From positions 1-64,000 of the forward strand of contig JAPDOI010001379.1 in NCBI GenBank assembly GCA_029168955.1: 64,000 bases of DNA, read 5' to 3'. Source of the stretch: Aplectana chamaeleonis (taxonomy: Eukaryota; Nematoda; Chromadorea; Rhabditida; Cosmocercidae). The notes beneath the pieces were generated by a model, which was given only the letters and a program-made list of their open reading frames with translations, ran no database searches and was not told the DNA's origin. Shown piece after piece: positions 22,718 through 32,000 of the stretch (position 1 is the stretch's first letter; each line of letters begins with the position of its first letter). The position numbers and the translations under genes were made by a program.

Positions 22718-23498
22718 GTTTTTCAGAAACGCTACGGGACAATCCTGGACGAGGGGGGCCACCCAAGATTTTCGCATAGAAATGAATGCAAAACGTGATA
22801 AAAGATGCTTGATGCTACTATCAATTATTGTTGTTGATGAAATTTTATAGAAATACTTCGATTGATAGCGATATGGACCGGTGGTTCATTTCATTTCTGT
22901 TTTGAATCTCGAGTGCCCCCCCCCCGTCTAGGATAGTCCTCGTATACCTTCAAACTCTATACAAAATGCACAGGAATAGCGGTATAGAGCTTCGGGAGCC
23001 CGATCGGCTCCCAACGCTAAAACATACCTGTCGAGTTGTCAAAACATGTTCACCTGTATTTACCCGTCTGAAAACGTTTGATCGATACGTATGATTTGTT
23101 CAGGAGCAGAATGGGCCCCCGAAGCTCCATACTCGCACTCAAATAACAGCGTATACATACTTGGCCTATCAGTTCGTTTGTGTCAAATTTATTTTTAGAT
23201 CGGTAGATTTTACGATTCTGTGTTCTCTTAAATGTTAGCCGTAGCGTGATGCAAGCAAACTGCCGCATTGGGATGACATCTGCATCATAAATGACTATCG
23301 CAAGTATTCTTATGTAGCAAGGTTAGTGTAAAACCGTCATCAATTCGCCGTTGTTTAAGAGAATCAGGAAGCGTCGTGTGATTCTCATTCTTAATTTTCC
23401 TCTCCTTTCTTCATCGTCACACAGCTCCTTCCCGGCTTTTCCTGATCGATTTTCCAGTTGTGGGGGCTCTGTGCGTGGTGGTTTCCGGTAAGGCGACG
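22718..23498. other. No gene recognised
   Basis: Short ORFs and a poly-C tract near 22916. No repeat partner or coding signature was noticed. Confidence 0.4.
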
Positions 23499-24306
23499 TA
23501 CGACTATCTACCCAGATATGGTCTGGAGATTTACACTCTAGTCCTACCTATCGAGGACACCTTCGATGCTGTTGAATCCACTGGTTAGGTGCAGGAAAGC
23601 TGGTTGCACTCTGTCAGCTTCTATGTCGCTTATGTAGCGCTCATCTATGTCGCACAGAAGGTCAGAAGCCCTCTCAGAACATGGGACCACTTTTCCCAAT
23701 TATCCAGTTCCGGGCGACAAATCGCTGCTCGTCCGGGTAGTCCGGAATCGTGATGCGGCTGCACGCGATGCGGGATCGTACTACGGGCAGCGCGTTCCGA
23801 GGTTGTGAATGAGGGCTCGCCGCATCGGGTGGCCGGCAGCAATCGAGTGGTTAGCGGGTCGCCTGGAACCAGACTTGGCCCCGATTTTTGAGGGTCCGGG
23901 TCGCGAAATGCAGTTTTGGGCCCTACGAGGCCGGAACGAAGTTTGGAGCTTCGACTTGCATATGCCACTTTTTCTATGGAATATGGGCTTTGCGGCTTTC
24001 TCCCTCCTTGGATTCATACGCATGACTCCGGAGTGGCAATGGAGGTGGAGAGATAATTCCTCTGTATACTCCGTATGTACGGCGTCGTAAGCGCAAGGCG
24101 TTTTGGACCGAACAGCTCGCTATGAGTAGAAAGGCTGAATTGCTGGACACAGTCTTCATTGTCCTCCGCAAACGACCACTTCTCTTCCTTCTTTGGTATA
24201 ATCACGTCACTGTTCTCGCATTCACCTGGTACGCCTATAAGGACCACGCCACCCCTGGACGCTGGTTCATCTGGATGAATCATGGTGTTCATGCATTGAT
24301 GTATAA
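23499..24306 (+). pseudogene. ELO-type fatty-acid elongase pseudogene
   Basis: Part 1 (23499-23668) reads YDYLPRYGLEIYTLVLPIED, a typical nematode ELO N-terminus, then has TAG (23585) where a tryptophan is expected, then VQESWLHSVSFYVAYVALIY. Part 2 (about 23946-24306) reads FDLHMPLFLWNMGFAAFSLL and, after a frameshift, FWTEQLAMSRKAELLDTVFI, then VLRKRPLL and HATPGRWFIWMNHGVHALMY. The catalytic HxxHH box is changed to LWYNH. Parts 1 and 2 are separated by about 270 bp of GC-rich sequence with weak inverted repeats. The 3' end is cut by a dispersed repeat at 24307. Active ELO proteins are ER-membrane enzymes extending fatty acyl-CoA; this copy cannot function. Confidence 0.85.
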
Positions 24307-24450
24307 AGGCTATGAATTCGCGAATTTCTCATGCTTTCTACGAGTACTGGTGCGGAGCGGAGGTTAGAGACAGCGAGGGAGCGTGTGACAGAGGGAGAGG
24401 GCAGCATCGCGCGCGCCACTCGCGCCATGGGTTGGGAGATTTAAATTTTT
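24307..24450. repeat. Dispersed repeat, copy 1 (copy 2 at 52440-52575)
   Basis: The words TGCTTTCTACGAGT and CTGGTGCGGAGCGGAGGTTA, with a purine-rich GAGAGAG stretch, are shared with 52440-52575. It interrupts the ELO pseudogene. Confidence 0.65.
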
Positions 24451-24524
24451 TTTTGCGGAGGATACCTAGTATGCGTTTCAGGCCCTTCGGGGCTGCAGTG
24501 GTCGCTGGGGAGTCAGATCAATAA

Positions 24525-24610
24525 CAAATGCTGAAGATGCAAACCCCCAGCGTCACATTACGGTCGCTTGACGCTAGGACGTCTGCTATGGACGGAGCCT
24601 TAGTCGTTCA
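24525..24610. repeat. Dispersed repeat shared with 35255-35340
   Basis: TCAATAACAAATG, GATGCAAACCCCCAGCGTC, GACGGAGC and GTTCATCG recur in order near 35258-35335 with substitutions. Confidence 0.5.
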
Positions 24611-24689
24611 TCGAATCAAGTCAGTTGGAGCATAATACCAACAGACATGGGAGATTCTCGGATTGTGTTTCATGATATACCGTACTTCC

Positions 24690-25090
24690 TGTTACTGAAC
24701 ACCCCCCTCTACTATTTGAGCCCCTCCCTCTAATTGAACCCCCTTTCGGTGGGAGAGTTGAGAAATAGAACACACCCTCTATTAGAGCCCCCTTCCCCTT
24801 CAGCTGAAAAACTCGATGGTGAACTGCTACGCGCTGCATGATATGTCGACACCCAGAACCTTGTCGACATTTTCGAAGAAGATTGATCTTCATCTGGGGA
24901 CCTAAACAATGACTTTATTGATGATGATTTCTTGAAGCCCGCCGAGTATTTCATTATTGTACCACTCTGGCTTGTCTAATAAACTTCGTTTGCCCATATT
25001 GGCTCTTGAATTCTCGAAAATTAAAGTCTTCCCCTGTAATTGAACCCCCCTTTTGGCGGAGGTTGAAAAATAGTACACCCGGGTATTCAA
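24690..25090. repeat. Repeat pair with CTCTAATTGAACCCCC words
   Basis: CCTCTAATTGAACCCCCTTT at 24728 followed by GAAATAGAACACACC recurs at 25031-25079 as CCTGTAATTGAACCCCCCTT followed by AAAATAGTACACC. It looks like the remains of one element type. No transposase was recognised. Confidence 0.45.
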
Positions 25091-25266
25091 ATACAGGAAA
25101 TACGGTATTTCACTTATAGTTAACGTCGGCATGGATCCGGATGAGACTTAGCGTTCACTGTTGCAAGTTGGCGCAAACTCGGTGACCTCTGCTATAACAT
25201 AGGTGCACCGAACTTATGCCAACCTCCAATAGGGAACGCAAAGTCTCTTCAGGATCCACGCCGATG

Positions 25267-25480
25267 TTAGGTTAATGGCTTGTTTCCTCAAGAAAAAACA
25301 TTTGAATCCTACACGCGACTGGCGCAGTGGTTGCGTGCGCAGATCCGCTAATCGATTCGAGAGAAGAGCGCAGCTGATCAGGTTACCATACCGCCTGCCG
25401 ACGGTGAGATTTAAACTGTCCGCGCCAGCCGCGGGTGAGATTTAATTTTTTTCTTGAGAGAACAAGTCACAGACTTAACC
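25267..25480. mobile_element. MITE, copy B
   Basis: Second copy of the element at 19895-20124. Ends are TTAGGTTAATGGCTTGTTTC and an imperfect inverse. Interior TGGCGCAGTGGTTGCGTGCG resembles a tRNA A box. Confidence 0.72.
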
Positions 25481-26124
25481 ATATTTCCTTCTTTTCTGCA
25501 ATTTCTTCTACCACGCTTACTTGAAGAAGAACAACCGATACGTAGTGGGAACAAAGACTGCAACTAAGGTCGAATCAGCAGAATTGACAGAAAAACGCAA
25601 AGAAGATATTAATGCCAACATAAGCGACGCTACATTTGTTATTTACTAGAAATGTTGCAAGAAGATGAGCACCGAAGTTTGACTAATCCGAAGAACTGAA
25701 AATCCTCAATGTCTGCTTGTACAGTAGTTGGTTGCTTTTTATGTGTTGGCGTATGTTTTGGACTATGGGACCGTTGTTTTAGTTTGTTTTCTGTTAATCG
25801 ATACTATTGTATGAGATCAATTCTTGCATTCCTGCCACAACCACCACCTTGCTGCGGTGACGATAACCTTGGTCACAGGGTTCTAGTATTAGTTTGAATT
25901 CTGTAGCTTATTTATCGCGGAAACGCTACGTAGAATTATAGTTGACCCAGATAGTTGAAGTCGCATGCCTTACCTCTTATATTCGGTAATCATGCAAAGG
26001 TTGTCACTTCGTTAGTCCGAAATCAGAATCCCCCTCCGTCATTCATCATAACCAAACCTCCCTTCTATGGAATCAATTCCATGGAGTCTACTTTCATGTC
26101 TCATTCTAATTTAAAACAGTACTA
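25481..26124. other. No gene recognised
   Basis: One short hydrophobic ORF (25709-25897) without support. Nothing else seen. Confidence 0.35.
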
Positions 26125-26462
26125 CCTTTTTTATAATCCTATACTAGGAGAAGTACAGCCCTCAGTCTGCGCATCCGAGTCTCAACTCGGAAGGAAGGCT
26201 AGGTGCACTCCCGCATCGCTTCGCTGTAGTCATTCTACAACGCTCATGTCCTACGTCAGCAAGATTGGCAGCAGCAAATCTGATGTTTGTGCGGACTGTG
26301 GTTCCATCGGCCATAACACTGCACATTTATTTAACTGTCCGGAGAGACCAACCACGTTGACCACAATGGACCTGCGGACGAATCCAATACTGTCGCCCAG
26401 TTCTTTCTCCTATGACAAAACCCTCTACGTGGCTGCAGAGAAGAAGGAGAAGAAAGGCTGTT
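26125..26462 (+). mobile_element. 5'-truncated LINE fragment (C-terminal motif and tail)
   Basis: Frame 25955-26539 reads SQLGRKARCTPASLRCSHST, then VCADCGSIGHNTAHLFNCPE and MDLRTN, the C-terminal Cys/His region of the LINE family. It ends in GTGGCTGCAGAGAAGAAGGAGAAG. It still has no stop across the motif. Confidence 0.85.
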
Positions 26463-26529
26463 TCGCTGAGGCTCTTTCTCTTATGAGATCTCGATTCTCT
26501 GGTTTACATCGACCCTTCTCAGATAATAA

Positions 26530-27020
26530 CACCGGCTGAGCGGGCGGAGAAGTAGGGTCGCCAGCTGAGCGGGCAGGCTTATTTTAGGGGCGGAGCGTCT
26601 TACCGGCTGAGCGGGCGGGCGTGCATTTTACCGGTGGAGGGACATGGCTTTACCGGGTCAGCGGGTGGACATAAATTCACGGCGCAGCATGTCACCGGCT
26701 GATCGGGCAGAGGCTAAAAGCGAACCAGGCTCATGTACGGCGCGGGCGAAATGGGCTTCGAGCTGATTCGGGTGTTGGCACTGGAACGGGTGGCCATCCA
26801 CACGGTTTGGACCATTCAGAAATTATACGCAACCCTCGATCTTGCTGGGGAATAGGGAGAGCCTACTAGGGGCTTTACCTACTCTTGCATATCGATATCA
26901 TTCACGTGGTAAGCAACTAATACCGGCAGAGCGCACCTCCATTTACCGGCTGACAGGGCAGTGAATACCGGCGCTCGCCCGCGCAGAATGTCTATTCAGT
27001 CGGTACAGCCTGCCCCCTCA
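26530..27020. repeat. Degenerate GC-rich repeats (CCGGCTGAGCGGGC)
   Basis: At least eight diverged occurrences of ACCGGCTGAGCGGGCGG-like words at irregular spacing (about 30-60 bp), with an inverted form near 27005-27025 (CCCTCAGCCGGCGTTA). Confidence 0.6.
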
Positions 27021-28033
27021 GCCGGCGTTACTGCCTGAGCTTCTTTTCAAGTCCTCGGCCCTGCTCCCACTTTTCGAACTCCTTTGGTCAATTGCTTCCC
27101 TAAGGTTCGTGGAGGGGCTACTTGGAGGTGCTGATTACGAATCAAAAGTCCGTTCTCTGATTTTCGGAAGGCGTGGTGGGCCATGTACAGATATTCTTCT
27201 TGGCAGGGGAAAGTGTTTCAGGATATGGATAACAGCTCGGATGTCACGAACTCTTCAGTTTTAGATTACGGTAGGGCATGCTACGTGTATTCGCGGACGC
27301 GACGTACTAAAATCCGAAAATGTCTTAGACGCAGAGGGTGCGCTGCTTCTAATGACTCTTCGCTTGCCATCTCTTTTGGGACAGGGTATACTTATACCGT
27401 AGTATGTCGATGTTCCGAACTCAGCTGGAACTTCATCCAGGTGGGGAGAGGGTTTCTATTGAGGTGCAGACACGAATTCAACTTCCTTTCTATTTCGGAA
27501 CACCTACAATGAGTTGCGTTGGTTTTTGTATTCTCTGGCTACCGCAACCTGCCTCAATACTTTGAAATTCTGGTAGCAGCCGACGGATAAGTGATCAGTA
27601 CACTAATGAGCCCCTTTGGACGAAGTTTCGATCAAGTCGAAGACGCCGACTTAACGGCCGTGTGCCTGTCGTGATCCTCCGAAAACCGAAAACGAACTTC
27701 CCATCCGTGTTCAACATTTCAAAAGCTCCTAGGCAATATTTTGCAGTCCGAAAAGTGGGTTAATGCCGACTCCAAGCTCTTTCTTAGCCCGCTTTCAGAG
27801 TTCGATCGCTGCGCGACGCGATGGCATGTTTTGAATACGGATCGACGTGCGACGTGATCTCGATCGATGCTCATGGTTATCATCCCATCGCGTCGCCCGA
27901 CGATCAAACCCTGAAAGAGGCCTTAGTTTCGGCGTCCTCAAGTACTTGTTACCTATTTTTTGGCTGATTCGCATTTATTTTTGTGATTTTCGAACGCTTT
28001 TGGTGGCTTTATTTTTTCAAGTTCACGCTTATT
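27021..28033. other. Upstream region of the plus SMARCE1-like gene, no gene recognised
   Basis: ORF 27183-27512 has no recognisable domain. CGATCGCTGCGCGACGCGAT near 27805 and GACGTGATCTCGATCGATGC near 27851 give local palindromes. No promoter motif could be identified. Confidence 0.35.
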
Positions 28034-28044
28034 AAAATTTTCAG
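28034..28044 (+). promoter_or_regulatory. Candidate trans-splice or 5'UTR-intron acceptor
   Basis: AAAATTTTCAG, 23 bp before the ATG at 28068. TTTTCAG is the nematode 3' splice consensus. Such a site directly upstream of a start codon fits spliced-leader addition or a 5'UTR intron. Confidence 0.5.
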
Positions 28045-28067
28045 CGTTTAGGATAGCTGTCGTCCGT

Positions 28068-29085
28068 ATGTCCCCAGCATGTTCTGTGAAGACGTGCTCA
28101 ACCTCACCTTCTTCATCCGAAGATGTCGTCTTCGTGGACGCAGAATCGGCAAGTGAAGATAAACGCCTTCTTTGTACAGAGACATTCGATGTGTCCGAGG
28201 AAGAGAAACACCGGGGTCTGCATCAATCTGATACTAGTATTAATATAGCCGGAGTTTTGAAGCTCGTAGAAGAAGTCGAACTCAAGAAACGGAGACAAAA
28301 AGATTTGGCAGCTGCCAGGCAACGAAGGAAGAGAGCTAGGGAAAAGAGTGAGCAAAGGCAAATGCGACTTGAAACTTATCGCGAAAGAGACACACGTCGT
28401 GCTCACGAAAATGATAAGGAGAGAGAAAGGAGACTGACAGAGCGGAGAAAGGCTAACGCAGAACGCTCATCTGAAGAACGAGGAAAGCATTCGAATGATT
28501 CTGTGGCAAGAAGTGTGTTGGAAATACTGCAAAACGTAGCGAAGCTGGAGGAGGAAGCAGTACGAATAGCACAAGCGAAGCTGGAGGAGGAAGCATTACA
28601 AGTCGCATCGGAAATGGAGAGAAAAAGGCTCCTGGAATTAGAGAGAAAGCGTAAAAGAAGAGCACTGGAAACTCCAGAACAAAGAGAAGAGGCGACTACA
28701 GGCAGGACGTCGAAGAGATACAGCGCGTCGTGCCACAGAAAAAGCCAAGAAGAATGAAATCCTGTTGGAAGCGCGAAAGAATGCTGAAGAGGAAGAATTA
28801 GATGTGATGCTGCATGAAGTACACAAAAGAGAGTTGGAGGCTGAACGACAACGAAGAAAAAGAGCAAGAGAAACACATGAAGCAAAAAAGGAGCGAAGTC
28901 GTGTGAATTATGAACGGACGAAAATTCGTCGCTTTATGGAAAACAAGTTGAAATCGGAACGTGATATTAGCGCTGCGTCTTGCATGAAGAAAGAGGAAAT
29001 GGATCCATGTACTCATCGAAGAGAATCAGATGGTCAACACGAGTTGCGTCCAAAGAAGCTTGAACCGAAGCAACAAAAACCACAC
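28068..29085 (+). CDS. Exons 1-2: K/E/R-rich coiled-coil N-terminus
   Basis: Exon 1 is open from the ATG at 28068. The acidic/serine start (TSPSSSEDVVFVDAESASED) passes into long charged helices (RQRRKRAREKSEQRQMRLE, ERERRLTERRKANAE). The frame changes near 28.7 kb. A 76-nt intron 28602-28677 (GTCGCA...CTCCAG) restores it and continues with NKEKRRLQAGRRRD. A single indel would explain it equally well. Exon 2 ends at CAC|GTATGT (29085), a perfect donor, in phase 0. Similar charged helices occur in many proteins, so no function is assigned. Confidence 0.6.
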
Positions 29086-32000
29086 GTATGTTAGAGTTAT
29101 AATGTTGCGCAACTGTTCAAATGAAGTTCAAATTCGTGCTAATCAAGGAGCAGCAACTGGACTTCTTTGCAGCGGCCACACAACCACCAGGGCGACCGCT
29201 CTCTGCCTTCATGCGTTATTATCGTAACGTTTTTGCAGAGGTATGCTATACGCCGACATTCCTGAAGTTAGCCAAACATTCGGTGCGGTGCAGTCGCGGG
29301 TGAAATCTGTTCTGACGATTCGTTGAATCTGAACTTTCTGAGTGGTGAATTCCGATGAGGTGCTTCTAGATTCTCTGATACACGGCTGGATAAGTATGTG
29401 GGTCTGTGCAGTTTTTCGTACGTGAAGTTTCAACGACCGCGACAATTGTGCTGCCTCCCGCATAAGGGATGGGGGGGGGGGTTCGTCGAGCATAACTAGC
29501 CAAAAATCTTGAGAAGAACTGGGCTGCTAGCTGAAATCCGGGCTAGAACTAGAGTTGTCAGTCTAGTCCTCGGGGCAGCTTTGTAGACAAGACCTTCACG
29601 AGACGTCAAAAATCTGACGTCGGGTAGATGTTGGGCGAGACATCTGCATGTGATCATATCTGCATGATTAAGCGAATAGATTTTATGATAACACACCTTA
29701 CCTTGAGGTAGCAGCCAAGAGAGTTGCTCTGAATTTTCGCGTGCTCTGATTTTTCGATCGCCCTGGCCGTCATAAACCACATAGGGTGGAGTAAGCATCC
29801 CATTCGATTGACTGAACGCCATGACAACGCCAGTAATCGGCAGTCGGGTAAAAATGCGACAAAAGGTGCTCTAACAAAGGAAGTATACAAAGCCTACGTC
29901 GGATCTGCCAAATGACCTGTGTCGTTAGTATCTCTTGTGGCTCAATAGTAAAACTGCGCAGTATCCCGCCCCGACCTGCAGGTTCAGAGAAGTTACAAGC
30001 TTAAAAAGCTCATTTTTTGTGCTTTTTGCAGGGCACGTTAGTTTTCGGACAATCCGGAAACGGACCTCATAAATGTGTTCAGCGCCCAAAACTGCCCCCC
30101 TGAGCAAACCTCTGGAAGCGTTTTAGAAAAATGTTCCAGATTTGACTTAAAATTTTCCCAGGGTTTTTTTTGGGGCGCTCATCACGAATCTGTAGTTTAT
30201 TAGTCGATTTTCCAAAGTTTTCGGCTCATTTCGTTTGAAGCTCCCCAACCCGAGAAATTTGAAGCTTCCCAACCCGAGAAAATTTCGAGGGAAAAACGCC
30301 ACTTTCAAGATTTCCGGATTTCTACGATAGATATGTCTCAAAATCATTTGCTGAGGGTTATTTGGAGTGCCTAACACGAATCTGGAGTCCGTTTATCGGT
30401 TTTTTGCAGATTACGGTGGGTGTACGGTAGTTTGGTCAAAATCTCGGATTTTACTCAAAATTTGTATACGGGAGTTATTCGGGGTGGAGAATACGAATTT
30501 AACGTCCGTTTGTCGATTTTCAAAATACTAAGGTGGGATTTGACCCCTAAGTGACATGTTACCTACCGCATTTCGACAAATGGACTCCAGATTCATGTTC
30601 ACCATCCTAGATTACCCCTACATACAACTTTTGAGCTAAATCCGAGAATTTTTTCTGAAACTCCAAAAAAAATGACTGATGGGCTGTACCCTTGCCTTTT
30701 CGCGAGGCTTAAAAAATGCTCATAACTTTTTTGAACCTGCGGCTCGGGGCGGGATACTGCGCATTTTCACTATTGAGCCGAAAGAGATGCTAACCATACT
30801 AGTCGTTTTGGCAGATCCGACCTACGCTTTTTATACTTCCCTTGTGAGCTCAGTGAATGTGGAATCGGGGTATTCAAGCTGTAGAGAAATGTCGCAAGTG
30901 CCGGCTTAAAAACGCAGGATTCTCGAAACCTGCTACAGGCATCACTTGTAGTCGAGATAGAATCGTCGACTCATGCGCAATCTGCATTTATACTCTATTT
31001 AGGAATGAAATTAATTCGGTTTTTAAGGAGTTAGGATCGGTACATTGTCAGGACCTCTGCAGGATCCGAGATGCTCAACCTACGCGTGGTGGATCTGTGG
31101 AGTCGACTACCAAGATCAAGGAGACTCATCAAACGGGCATCTACAACTCCACGAGGAGTTTTTCTGTGTGGGAGTGCGAATGGCTGGCTGCCGCACTCCT
31201 TCACGTATTCTACTACTACGAGCTGGCATTGAGAGGAACCCAGGGCCGCGCAAAGACTCCGCGATATCCCTGTTGTCACTGTGGATTATCGGCTCAACAC
31301 GCTAGCGTTCAGTGCGGTGGTTGCCTTGGCTGGGTACACCTCAAATGTTCGGGGTTAGCTAGCTATAGTGACTACACTGATGCTTTTTGTTGTATATCTT
31401 GCTCTAATTCTCCCCTAGTGCTCCTCATCATAGTTTGGACATTTTTCAACTTAACATTAATGGCCTGCGTGCCAAACTTGTTGAACTGACATTGTACATT
31501 GAACGCTATCATCCTGATGTCATCCTCCAGCAGGAGACAAAACTTAGAGCTTCCTCTTCCCTTCCCCGCTTCCCCGGTTACACGTCTTACCACCTCCCCC
31601 GTACTTCCCATGGTGGTGCCGTCTCTACTTTTGTAAAATCTTCTATTCCCTCATACCTCATTGCGCTCCCCGCTGATAATGTTGTTGAGTGTATCGGTGT
31701 CCATATTGTATTGCAAAGTTGCCCATTAGATGTTGTTAATGTTTATATTCCCCCAACCACCTCTTGTCCCAATTCTTTTGATCCTACACCATTTTTGCTT
31801 ACTGTACACTCTTCCCTCCCATCGTCCTCAGTTATTATGGCTGGTGATTATAATGCACACTCATCGTCCTGGTTCTCCTCTCTAGGTCTCGATGATAGAG
31901 GCGAACTACTTGAGCAGTTTGCGGATGATTGTGATCTTGTTGCTATCAATGAGGATGCCCCTACTCGTCTCCCCAACTTGGGCAGGCCCTCTTCGCCAGA

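Noticed and set aside
27183..27512. 109-codon ORF
   Set aside because: No domain, no splice or start support, composition unlike the exons nearby.
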